Positions 16,328-24,578 of a stretch of 64,000 bases of DNA are shown piece after piece. Positions within the stretch are counted from its first letter, which is position 1. Every line of letters starts with the position of its first letter. The stretch comes from an uncultured Bacteroides sp. Its GTDB lineage: Bacteria > Bacteroidota > Bacteroidia > Bacteroidales > Bacteroidaceae. The translations under genes and the position numbers were made by a program. The stretch lies in contig CAJKXC010000005.1 in assembly GCA_905203765.1 (NCBI GenBank), positions 1-64,000 of the forward strand. Reading direction: 5' to 3'. The notes below the pieces were generated by a model. The model had not been told where the DNA came from, searched no databases, and worked only from the letters and a program-made list of their open reading frames with translations.

Positions 16328-19300
16328 ATGAGAAACCATTTTATTGCTCTTCTGCTTATTGCCCTTCAGTTTTTTGCTATCCCCGTGGCAAAGGCACAGC
16401 CCGCAGAGGCTAAAACATTGCACGACGAGATTGTGGCGGACTTGAAAAACAGTACCCTTTCTTTCTGGGTGAAACACAGTGTAGACCCTGCCGGGGGCTT
16501 CTACGGCTCCTTGCGGCGCGACGGCACCCCGATACCCGATGCTCCCAAAGGCGGTGTGCTGAATGCCCGCATCCTCTGGACCTTCTCGCGGGCATACCGC
16601 CTCTATGGCGATAAGACCTACCGCGAACTTGCCGACCGCGCCCAGCGCTATCTGATAGACTATCTGATAGACCCGCAGTACGGCGGCGTGTACTGGCTGG
16701 TGAATGCCGACGGCACTCCTTTGGATACTGACAAGCAGACCTATGCCTGCTCCTATGCCATCTACGGACTTGCCGAACACTACCGCGCCACCGGCAACCC
16801 GGAGAGCCTGCAAAAAGCCATCGAAATCTATCAGACGATGGAGACCAAGATCAAAGACCCCGTGAAGGACGGCTACATCGAATCCTTCTCCCGCGAGTGG
16901 GGCAAGCCCGAGAAGCTGGGCTATGACGGCGACGGCGTTGCCACCAAAACCATGAATACACACATCCATGTGCTCGAGGCCTACAGCCTCTTCTACCAGG
17001 TATGGAAAGACCCGGGCCTGCGCGAACGTCTGGCAACAGTGCTGGACATCCTCACCACCAAGCTCTACAACCCCAAGACGCATCACCTTATCCTCTTCTG
17101 CGATTCGGACTGGAACAACCTGGACGACATCGACTCCTATGGCCATGACATCGAAACTTCCTGGCTCTTCACCGAGGCGGCAGATGCCCTGGGCGATGCC
17201 AAGATGATAAAACGATGCCGCAAGATTGCCGTTGACATGGTGGATACCGCCCTGAAAGAGGGCTTGAACTCGATGGGCGCCATGACCTACGAGCGCCACA
17301 AGGACAAGTACCGCCGCGACGCTTCCTGGTGGTGTCAGGCCGAAACCGTGAACGGCTGTATCAATGCCTGGCAGCTGACCGGCAAGCAACATTACCTCGA
17401 CACCGCCATCCGCACCTGGGAGTTTATCAAAAACTACATGATTGACAAGGAATACGGCGAATGGTTCCGCACCGTGCTCCCGGATGGGAAGCCCCGCTAC
17501 CAGGAGCCCAAAGCCAGCCTGTGGAACTGCCCCTACCACAACAGCCGCATGGGCTTCGAGATAGATACCCGCCTGTCTTCCGCCCTGCCTTTCTCCGCCG
17601 GAACGGAAGTGATGGCATGGAGCAACATCACCGGCGTACGGGTAGACGGCGAACTGATAGACTTTGAATCGTCCCTGCGCGTGGGCACTCCGAAGGGCGA
17701 TATGGAAATCACCGGAAAAGAACGGCAAGTCCGTCCCCGCTACCACCGCGAAGGCGATACGCAGGAAGTGACCACCACCCTGCGCGGTGTCAAGTTCCTG
17801 CAGAAAGTAACCGATAAAGACCGCGGACTGGTGGAGATATCCATCGACGCCGCCTCGGACACCACCTTGAACCAGGGCGCCTACTTCTGCCTCACGCTTG
17901 CCCCCGAGCACTATGCCGATGCCCGTATCAAGACCGGCGGCAAGAGCCTGACCATTACTTCCGCCACCCGGAAGCTCGACTTCCGGTTCAACCAGTCCGT
18001 GAAGGCCACGGTGGAGAAGGGAGCGGAGAGCACCCTCGTCTACCTTCAGCTGATGCCCAGCCTGAAGAAAGCGGCAAAGAACCTGCTTACGATGGAACTG
18101 CGTGCTTCGGGCGCGATAGACCACTCCGACGTCAACATCGCCCTGGATGTACAGAACCCCGGACAACTGTTCACCGGCTTCGGCGGCAACTTCCGTTTGC
18201 AGAACCCGAATGCCGACCCCAAAGTGATAGACTACTGCCTCGAAAACCTGCGTGTGGCATACGGCCGTGTAGAAATGCCGTGGCGCATCTGGGAAGCGGA
18301 AGTAGGGCAGAACCCGCTCACCGCCCCCAAAAGCGTAGCCCTGCAACAGCATGTGGAAGAAAGTATGCTGATGGCAAAACGCCTGCGGGCAATGGGTATG
18401 CCGGTGATATTGAGCTGCTGGTTCCCCCCTGCATGGGCCATTGACGGCGGTCCCGAGAGCTACGTCCGCCAGGGCGGTATCATGGCATATCGGTTGGACC
18501 CCAAGAAGAAACAACAGATATTCAAGTCCCTCAGCGACTATATGATTTATGCCAAGCGGCACTACGGCGTGGAATTCTCCATGTTCTCGTTCAATGAGTC
18601 GGATATAGGCATCGACGTCCTTCATTCTCCGCAGGAGCATGCCGACTTTATCAAGGAGTTCGGCGCTTATATGGCGAAGCTGAACCTGCCCACCCGCCTG
18701 TTGCTGGGCGATAACTCGGATGCCACCACCTTCGACTTCATCCTGCCGGGGCTGAACGACCCTGCCGCGCATAAGTACATCGGCGCCGTTTCGTTCCACT
18801 CCTGGAGAGGTTGCGACGATGCTACGCTGAAGAAATGGGCTGCTGCCGCCCGCCAGTTGAATGTTCCGTTGCTGATAGGCGAGGGAAGCACCGACGCGGC
18901 TGCGCACGGTTATGCCGAAATCTTCAACGAGTCCACCTTTGCGCTCTATGAAATCAACCTCTATATGCGCATCTGCGCCATCTGCCAGCCGCTGTCCATC
19001 CTGCAATGGCAGTTGACGTCCGATTATTCCCTGCTTTGGGGGGACGGCATCTACGGTTCCAAAGGCCCGCTTCATCCCACGCAGCGCTTCTGGAACATGA
19101 AGCAGCTCGCCTCTACCCCCGCCGATGCGCTTGCCATCCCGCTGACCAGCAGCAAAAAGACAGTGAACTGTGCCGCCTTCGGCAACATCACCCGTGGCGA
19201 GTACGCCCTGCACATGGTGAACAACGGAGCCGATTGCGATGCCCTCATCACCGGCATCCCGGCAGGCGTGAAGCAGCTGACAGTGTATACCACAAATACC

Positions 19301-19399
19301 AAAGATAGCATGCGCGAAACGACCGTAACAGTAGACGGCGGACAGGCACGGGTACATCTGCCTGCCATCAGCTACGTCACGTTATTGTCGGGGGATTAA
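16328..19399 (+). CDS. Exported cellobiose 2-epimerase fused to a clan GH-A glycosidase
   Basis: A 1023-aa two-enzyme fusion with a signal peptide (~1-24, ending in AKA). Residues ~25-420 are an N-acylglucosamine/cellobiose 2-epimerase barrel with its active-site signature intact: LNARILWTFS, MNTHIHVLEAY (~211), YGHDIETSW (~272), WWCQAE and CPYHNSRMG (~401). After a beta-rich linker (~425-600) comes a second enzyme resembling GH30-like clan GH-A enzymes: GFGGNFR (~617), FSFNESDIG (~755; Asn-Glu acid/base pair) and LIGEGSTD (~850; nucleophile Glu). Known cellobiose epimerases are usually cytoplasmic, so export is unusual. A plausible role is to convert the reducing-end glucose of imported oligosaccharides to mannose and cut the product in the periplasm. 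The order of these reactions is inference. Confidence 0.85.
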   Translation: MRNHFIALLLIALQFFAIPVAKAQPAEAKTLHDEIVADLKNSTLSFWVKHSVDPAGGFYGSLRRDGTPIPDAPKGGVLNARILWTFSRAYRLYGDKTYRELADRAQRYLIDYLIDPQYGGVYWLVNADGTPLDTDKQTYACSYAIYGLAEHYRATGNPESLQKAIEIYQTMETKIKDPVKDGYIESFSREWGKPEKLGYDGDGVATKTMNTHIHVLEAYSLFYQVWKDPGLRERLATVLDILTTKLYNPKTHHLILFCDSDWNNLDDIDSYGHDIETSWLFTEAADALGDAKMIKRCRKIAVDMVDTALKEGLNSMGAMTYERHKDKYRRDASWWCQAETVNGCINAWQLTGKQHYLDTAIRTWEFIKNYMIDKEYGEWFRTVLPDGKPRYQEPKASLWNCPYHNSRMGFEIDTRLSSALPFSAGTEVMAWSNITGVRVDGELIDFESSLRVGTPKGDMEITGKERQVRPRYHREGDTQEVTTTLRGVKFLQKVTDKDRGLVEISIDAASDTTLNQGAYFCLTLAPEHYADARIKTGGKSLTITSATRKLDFRFNQSVKATVEKGAESTLVYLQLMPSLKKAAKNLLTMELRASGAIDHSDVNIALDVQNPGQLFTGFGGNFRLQNPNADPKVIDYCLENLRVAYGRVEMPWRIWEAEVGQNPLTAPKSVALQQHVEESMLMAKRLRAMGMPVILSCWFPPAWAIDGGPESYVRQGGIMAYRLDPKKKQQIFKSLSDYMIYAKRHYGVEFSMFSFNESDIGIDVLHSPQEHADFIKEFGAYMAKLNLPTRLLLGDNSDATTFDFILPGLNDPAAHKYIGAVSFHSWRGCDDATLKKWAAAARQLNVPLLIGEGSTDAAAHGYAEIFNESTFALYEINLYMRICAICQPLSILQWQLTSDYSLLWGDGIYGSKGPLHPTQRFWNMKQLASTPADALAIPLTSSKKTVNCAAFGNITRGEYALHMVNNGADCDALITGIPAGVKQLTVYTTNTKDSMRETTVTVDGGQARVHLPAISYVTLLSGD

Positions 19400-19400
19400 A

Positions 19401-19483
19401 GCGCCTATAGTCGCGGCGTGCTGGATCTATAGTTCCAGCACGCCGCATCTATAGATCCAGCGAGCGGCATCTATAGATGCTCC
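19401..19483. repeat. Repeat array, family A, locus 2 (22-bp pitch)
   Basis: Units start at 19401 (decayed), 19423, 19445 and 19467, each 22 bp apart. The central ones read G(G/C)ATCTATAG(A/T)TCCAGC. With flanking bases the idealised unit is a 20-bp palindrome (GCTGGATCTATAGATCCAGC). The array starts one base after the stop codon of the epimerase fusion. Confidence 0.9.
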
Positions 19484-19549
19484 AAATCGTTTATTTACAC
19501 GTGATATGTGGTCCTTTCCCGCCATTGCGGTGGAAATGTTCGTTTATAC

Positions 19550-19567
19550 GTTTTATTATAATAAAAC
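19550..19567. promoter_or_regulatory. Perfect 18-bp palindrome upstream of higBA
   Basis: GTTTTATTATAATAAAAC is a perfect palindrome 35 bp upstream of the promoter element of the toxin-antitoxin operon. Its place and symmetry fit an operator for the XRE antitoxin, which in HigBA modules represses its own operon. This is inference. Confidence 0.45.
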
Positions 19568-19601
19568 AAGGAAATCATTGTATACTTGTTCACTTATTCG
19601 T

Positions 19602-19609
19602 TATCTTTG
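19602..19609 (+). promoter_or_regulatory. Bacteroides -7 promoter element for higBA
   Basis: TATCTTTG matches TAnnTTTG, with an ATTG -33 candidate at 19577-19580 (21 bp apart). It lies 24 bp before the toxin start codon. Confidence 0.6.
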
Positions 19610-19633
19610 TGGCGTGAAACATTTATATAAATC

Positions 19634-20014
19634 ATGCCGGAAAAAAGAAAGTTTGTTCGTCAAATAGTCGTATATGCTAATTACTTTAAGGAGTTTAGGA
19701 AAACATTGCCTCGTGAAGCATTGCGCAAGACTTATCAGATATTTACCTATATTATGACTTTGGAACAGATACCGGAAAAATATCTGAAAGCGATTACTAA
19801 CGTACAAGGACTTTTTGAAATTCGTGTAGAAGCTAATGGCAACATTTATCGCATATTTTGCTGTATGGATAATGGGAACCTGGTGATTCTGTTTAATGGT
19901 TTTCAAAAGAAAACGCAGAAAACACCTTCTGCAGAAATAAAGCGAGCAAAGATGATTATGAATGAATACTTTTCTAATAAAAAAACGGAAGGAGAAATAA
20001 GCAATGAAAAATGA
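19634..20014 (+). CDS. higB: HigB-like toxin (RelE/Gp49 family mRNA interferase)
   Basis: A 126-aa small basic protein of the phage-derived Gp49/HigB group: the centre has LFEIRVEANGNIYRIFCC followed by LVILFNGFQKKTQKTP, the usual strand pattern with Arg and Lys residues used to cut mRNA on the ribosome. The toxin comes first and overlaps the antitoxin gene by 11 bp, the gene order of HigBA modules. The region is visibly more A/T-rich than the PUL genes on both sides, which points to horizontal transfer into the PUL. Confidence 0.85.
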   Translation: MPEKRKFVRQIVVYANYFKEFRKTLPREALRKTYQIFTYIMTLEQIPEKYLKAITNVQGLFEIRVEANGNIYRIFCCMDNGNLVILFNGFQKKTQKTPSAEIKRAKMIMNEYFSNKKTEGEISNEK

Positions 20015-20312
20015 AAATCCAAAAGCATGGGGATGTACTCCCATTGAAGACCTGATTGCCGAAGATTTTGGCGAACTGGGAACTGCTGAGCGTGAAGAGT
20101 TTGAAAATAGTTGCGACGCCTTCATCCTTGCCGAACGCTTGAAAGAGGAACGTCTTAAAGCCGGCATGACGCAAGAACAGCTTGCTGCCAAAATAGGCAC
20201 AAAGAAAAGCTATATCTCGCGTATTGAAAACGGCCATGCAGACGTCCAACTCTCTACTTTATATAAGATATTTCAAGGATTGGGACGGAGAGTCAGCCTC
20301 ACTATCTTGTAA
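20004..20312 (+). CDS. higA: HigA-like XRE-family antitoxin
   Basis: A 102-aa protein. The second half is a helix-turn-helix of the XRE/Cro type (LKEERLKAGMTQEQLAAKIG, then KSYISRIENG, ~47-95). The N-terminal ~45 acidic residues probably wrap the HigB toxin. It should neutralise HigB and repress the operon, perhaps at the palindrome at 19550-19567. A strong terminator follows 26 bp after the stop. Confidence 0.86.
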   Translation: MKNENPKAWGCTPIEDLIAEDFGELGTAEREEFENSCDAFILAERLKEERLKAGMTQEQLAAKIGTKKSYISRIENGHADVQLSTLYKIFQGLGRRVSLTIL

Positions 20313-20337
20313 TAACTGCTTTGTAAAAGGAACATAT

Positions 20338-20367
20338 AGCGGCGGATATGTTTATCCGCCGCTTTTT
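20338..20367 (+). terminator. Intrinsic terminator of higBA
   Basis: An 11-bp perfect stem (AGCGGCGGATA / TATCCGCCGCT) with a 4-base loop, followed by a T run. It ends the higBA operon before the convergent HTCS 2 gene. Confidence 0.88.
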
Positions 20368-20390
20368 AGTATAAGGGTTTTCAATCCGCC

Positions 20391-23300
20391 TTAATTCTCC
20401 TCTCCTTTTCCCCCTTCCTGCTGCCTCATAAACTCCGACGGACTCATATTGAATTCTTCCTTGAAGTGTTTGGAGAATACTTTCGGTGAGTTATATCCCA
20501 GCGTATAGGCAATCTCCGCCACTTGCATCTGGCTTTCCGTCAGGAGTTGTTGCGCACGCTTCATGCGGATGGTGCGGATGAACTCGATAGGCTTCTTTCC
20601 CGTAATCTTAATCATCTTCTTATAGAAGTAGCTGCGGGAGATGTTGAGGCTGCTGGCAAGCTCTTCTACCGAGAATTCCGTCTCGCTGATGTTGTCTTCT
20701 ACAATCTGGATGGCTTTCTCTACCAACTGCTGGTCCAGCGGAGTAATTGTAATCCGGCTAGGCTCTATCTTTATCTCGCGGCTGAACAGTTCCTGCCGCT
20801 TGGCGGTCATCTCTATAATCTTGTTGATGCGCAGCTTCAACACTTCCATATTGAAAGGCTTGGTGATGTAATCGTCCGCTCCCACGCTGAGGCCTTCCAA
20901 CTGGTGCTCCTCGCTCGCTTTGGCGGTGAGCAGGATGATGGGGATATGCGAGTAGCGTATGTCGTTCTTGATGGTGGCACAGAGTTCCAGTCCGTCCATT
21001 TCGGGCATCATGATGTCGCTGACTACCAGGTCGACATCTTCTTTCTCGAGAACGCCCAATGCCTGCTTGCCGTTCATCGCCTTCAGCACATGATACTGCT
21101 TGGACAGGCTCTCGGAAAGGAACTTGATGAAGTCGTAGTTATCATCTACCAGCAGGATGGTGAACGGATGGTCTTCATCTTCTGTGCTGTGCATGTCTTC
21201 TATCTCCACCTCGGCGCTATTGTTCTGGTGCAGCGGGATGGTGATGGCGAATACCGCCCCGCAAGGCTGGTTATCCTTGACACTGATGCTGCCCTGGTGC
21301 ATCTTGACATACTCCGATACAATGTGCAGCCCGATGCCGCTGCCCCCCTTCTGGGTCTTGTCCGATTGGTAGAACCGCTGGAACACCTTCTCCTTGACGG
21401 CATCGTCTATGCCGCATCCGGTGTCGGCAAAGGTCAGTTCGAGGTTGTTGCCCGCCACCTTTACGTTCAGCGAGATGCTTCCCTTGTTGGGGGTGAACTT
21501 GAAGGCGTTGGACAGGATGTTAGTGGTTATCTTGCGTATCTTGTCGTAGTCGAAGTCCATAAAGATGGAATGCTTGGGACCGCTGAAGGTATAAGTGATG
21601 CTCCGCTTCTGCGCCACAGGGTCGAAGGAGTGGAATATCTCGCTCAGGATGATGAGGATATCGTCGTGCCGGCATCTCAGGCTTTCGGCATTGGCATCCA
21701 GCTTACGGAAGTCAAGCAACTGATTTATCAGTTCCAGCAGGTAGTCGGCATTCTGCTTTACCATATCCAGTATGCCTTTGCGGTGCTCGGGGTAATCTTC
21801 GAAGAATTCTTCAAGGGGGTTGATGATGAGCGAGAGCGGGGTGCGCAACTCATGGCTGATATTGGCAAAGAATTGCAGCTTCATGTTGCTTACCTTCTGC
21901 TGGCGTTCATTTTCCTGCTCGATGGCCTGCAGCACTTCTTTCTCCTTGTGGCGCATGCGCAGGAAGCGGACGATGAAGGCGGCGAGGGAAAGGACGATGC
22001 AGATGTAGATGGTGTATGCCCACCAGGTGCACCACCACGGCGGAAGGACGATAATCTTCAGGTTCTTGACGTTGGGGCTCCAGATGCCCTGCGAGTTGCA
22101 TACTTTCACCGACAGGGTGTAGTTGCCGGGGGGTAGCATGGAAAGGTTGACCTTGTTGCTCTCGGCGTAAATCCAGTTGGAGTGGCTTTGGTCTATCTTG
22201 TAGGCGTACTTTATCTTGTCCGGTTCCACGAGGTCCAGCGCCGAGAAGGACAGGGTGAAGGAGTTGTTCTCTTCGGTGAAGGTCAGGGTTTGGGTACATT
22301 CCAGCGAATTGCCTTTGAGCATGTTGTCAAGGGATGCCCCGGACTTTATGTCCAGTCCGGTCAGGTAGATTTCTGTGTTATAGTCGGTGGACAGGATCTC
22401 CTGCGGGATGATGGTCTGGAATCCTTTGGGAGTACCTATCAGGATGTTGCCGTTGTTCAGTTTGAGGATGGCGTGCACGTTGGTGTCGTTGCATATCAGT
22501 CCGTCGGCTACGGAATAGTTTACGATAGAGCAGGCTCCGTTTATCAGTTGGATGCGGGAGATGCCGTTGCCCGTGCCAATCCACATCTGCTTGTTGTTGT
22601 CCTCTACAATGGCGCGCACCAGGTTGGCGGCAAGCCCGTCTTTCTGGTCGATGAAGTGGATGGAGTCGTTCTTCTGGTCCCAAATGCTCAGGCCGTGGGG
22701 ATGGCCTACCCAAATGAGGTCGCGGCTGTCTTTGTAGACGGTCAGCATGTAACTCTCCTTGAAGCGGCTGTTATTGGAGTAGATGTTGTAGGCCTGGGTT
22801 TCGGTGTCTATGATGATCAGTCCGCCGCTGGTGGCGACATAGAGGTGGTGGTCGCTGTCGTAGAACATATCGCGCATGAAGAATTCTTCGGGGCGGTAGA
22901 GGATGGTGTCGAATTGCCCGGTGTCGGGGTTCAGGCGCTGTATGTAGCCCCGCATGGTACCTATCCATACGTATCCGTGCTTATCCACTTCTACGGTGTA
23001 TACATTGTTTTCGAGAAGCTGGCTGTTGGCGGTGGTGTATTGCTTGATCTGCCCTTGGGAGTAGCAAAGCAGCCCTTTCTGGTAGGTGCCTATCCACAGT
23101 CGGTCTTTGGAGTCGATGGCGAGGTCGACTACGATATTGGCGGGGGTGGGCACTTTCTCGTACAGGTCGGTTTTGAGCGACTGGCGTATCAGGCCCGTGC
23201 CGTCCGTTCCGTAGTAGATGCAGTCGTGGGCATCGTCTTTGCAGAAGGTCAGTACGTCGTCGTAGTCCAGGGATTTGTTGCTCAGTATGATTTGCGACAT

Positions 23301-24317
23301 AGGGCTGTAGTAGGAAATGCCGTGCTTGAAGTTGCCGAGCCATACAATGCCGTCCTGGTCCTGGTAGATGGCGCTCAGGTTGTTGCTGGCGATGGTATGC
23401 GGTTTCAGCGGGTTGTGTACAAGGTTGGTCAGCGACTTGCTGAGGGTGTTGTAGATGAACAATCCCTTGTGGCTGGTGAGTATCCATACGTTGCCGTCAC
23501 CCAGGTCGAGGATACGCTGTACTCTGTTGTATTGCATTTCTTGGGCGTTGTTCAGGTTGATGTCATCCCATTGCAGAGAGGTGTTGCTCTTGTGCAGCAG
23601 CAGACTGTTCTGGAAAGTATATACCCATAGGCTTTCGCTGCGGTCTACGTACACGTAGGGTTCCTGGTTCTCGAGCAAGGGACGGTAGGAAGCGGGCAGG
23701 GGGAGTTCCCTGGCTTCGGATGTCTGCTTGTTGATGCTGTACAGGGTTCCGTTGGAGTACATCACATATATATACTGTGCACCGATGGATATATTGGATA
23801 CCTTCTCCGTCTGCAATGAAAAGACCTTGATGGAACTGGTACTTATGTTCCGGATGTAGAGCTTGGACTGGTCGTAAGCCCAGAACTCACCGTTCTCCGT
23901 CTTGCCTACCCGAAGGATATTCCTGGCAGGTATCTTCTGCTTCTCAAGCACTTGCTTGTAGTCGTTGTTGAACTTCCCGGTGTTGTAGTCGTATATACTA
24001 TATCCATTGGACATCCTTACCCATATATTGCCGTCCACCCCTTCGAATATCTCGCTGATGGCATCATTCGGCAATTCCGAGTTGTTGCGGTAGTATCGCT
24101 GGAAGGAGTAGCCGTCGTACTTGTTAAGCCCCGATTCGGTTCCTATCCACAGGAAACCCCTGCTGTCCCTGAATATACTGCGGACGCTGTTGTTGGACAG
24201 CCCTTCGGTGGTAGAGAGCTGTTTGAACATGACTGCCGGTGGAGCTTCGGCGGAATTTCCGAAAGATGCAGTGACGAGGCACAGGTTGCATATAAGGATC
24301 AGAAGTAGCTGTTTCAT
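20391..24317 (-). CDS. Hybrid two-component system sensor/regulator (HTCS) 2
   Basis: A 1308-aa paralogue of HTCS 1 with the same order: signal peptide, propeller repeats (FLWIGTESGLNKYDGYSF near the start), Y_Y_Y domain, membrane helix (~765-785), kinase (FFANISHELRTPLS, His near 822), ATPase (GCGID, GGSGIGLHI), receiver (ILLVDDN; Asp in VVSDIMMPEMDG near 1102) and AraC-type domain ending in FKEEFNMSPSEFM. Every catalytic motif is intact. It is divergent from the GH31-susCD operon at 24579 and lies just upstream of it, so control of that operon is the natural guess. Two sensors in one PUL may read two different ligands. Confidence 0.93.
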   Translation of the reverse strand: MKQLLLILICNLCLVTASFGNSAEAPPAVMFKQLSTTEGLSNNSVRSIFRDSRGFLWIGTESGLNKYDGYSFQRYYRNNSELPNDAISEIFEGVDGNIWVRMSNGYSIYDYNTGKFNNDYKQVLEKQKIPARNILRVGKTENGEFWAYDQSKLYIRNISTSSIKVFSLQTEKVSNISIGAQYIYVMYSNGTLYSINKQTSEARELPLPASYRPLLENQEPYVYVDRSESLWVYTFQNSLLLHKSNTSLQWDDINLNNAQEMQYNRVQRILDLGDGNVWILTSHKGLFIYNTLSKSLTNLVHNPLKPHTIASNNLSAIYQDQDGIVWLGNFKHGISYYSPMSQIILSNKSLDYDDVLTFCKDDAHDCIYYGTDGTGLIRQSLKTDLYEKVPTPANIVVDLAIDSKDRLWIGTYQKGLLCYSQGQIKQYTTANSQLLENNVYTVEVDKHGYVWIGTMRGYIQRLNPDTGQFDTILYRPEEFFMRDMFYDSDHHLYVATSGGLIIIDTETQAYNIYSNNSRFKESYMLTVYKDSRDLIWVGHPHGLSIWDQKNDSIHFIDQKDGLAANLVRAIVEDNNKQMWIGTGNGISRIQLINGACSIVNYSVADGLICNDTNVHAILKLNNGNILIGTPKGFQTIIPQEILSTDYNTEIYLTGLDIKSGASLDNMLKGNSLECTQTLTFTEENNSFTLSFSALDLVEPDKIKYAYKIDQSHSNWIYAESNKVNLSMLPPGNYTLSVKVCNSQGIWSPNVKNLKIIVLPPWWCTWWAYTIYICIVLSLAAFIVRFLRMRHKEKEVLQAIEQENERQQKVSNMKLQFFANISHELRTPLSLIINPLEEFFEDYPEHRKGILDMVKQNADYLLELINQLLDFRKLDANAESLRCRHDDILIILSEIFHSFDPVAQKRSITYTFSGPKHSIFMDFDYDKIRKITTNILSNAFKFTPNKGSISLNVKVAGNNLELTFADTGCGIDDAVKEKVFQRFYQSDKTQKGGSGIGLHIVSEYVKMHQGSISVKDNQPCGAVFAITIPLHQNNSAEVEIEDMHSTEDEDHPFTILLVDDNYDFIKFLSESLSKQYHVLKAMNGKQALGVLEKEDVDLVVSDIMMPEMDGLELCATIKNDIRYSHIPIILLTAKASEEHQLEGLSVGADDYITKPFNMEVLKLRINKIIEMTAKRQELFSREIKIEPSRITITPLDQQLVEKAIQIVEDNISETEFSVEELASSLNISRSYFYKKMIKITGKKPIEFIRTIRMKRAQQLLTESQMQVAEIAYTLGYNSPKVFSKHFKEEFNMSPSEFMRQQEGGKGEEN

Positions 24318-24359
24318 AGTATTTCCTTTCTTGGATAGTTAGCAATAATGTTGCATTTG

Positions 24360-24367
24360 CAAACTTA
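24360..24367 (-). promoter_or_regulatory. Bacteroides -7 promoter element for HTCS 2
   Basis: The minus strand reads TAAGTTTG, matching TAnnTTTG, 43 bp upstream of the start codon. Confidence 0.5.
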
Positions 24368-24541
24368 GGAATAATCATCCGAACGAGCAAGAGGGCGCTC
24401 TGATATCGTCTGGCGGCTATATCCTTCGTTTGATGAAAAAGAGTGCACAATTTGTTTCCTACCCCTCTAAAAGCTGCCGGAAGAAACAAAAGCAGGTCTT
24501 ATAAAACTCTTTTCCGGCATCTGTATCTTATAAATAGAAAA

Positions 24542-24549
24542 TATATTTG
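24542..24549 (+). promoter_or_regulatory. Bacteroides -7 promoter element for the GH31-susCD operon
   Basis: TATATTTG matches TAnnTTTG, 30 bp before the GH31 start codon. I see no convincing -33 TTTG box, as expected if an HTCS must activate it. Confidence 0.55.
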
Positions 24550-24578
24550 CTGCCAGGAAATTTTAAATATCTGATATT

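Noticed and set aside
16313..19357. A 1014-codon open frame on the minus strand opposite the epimerase fusion
   Set aside because: It mirrors the codon pattern of the real gene (high GC third positions give long antisense frames), lacks recognisable domains, and its protein is low in complexity.
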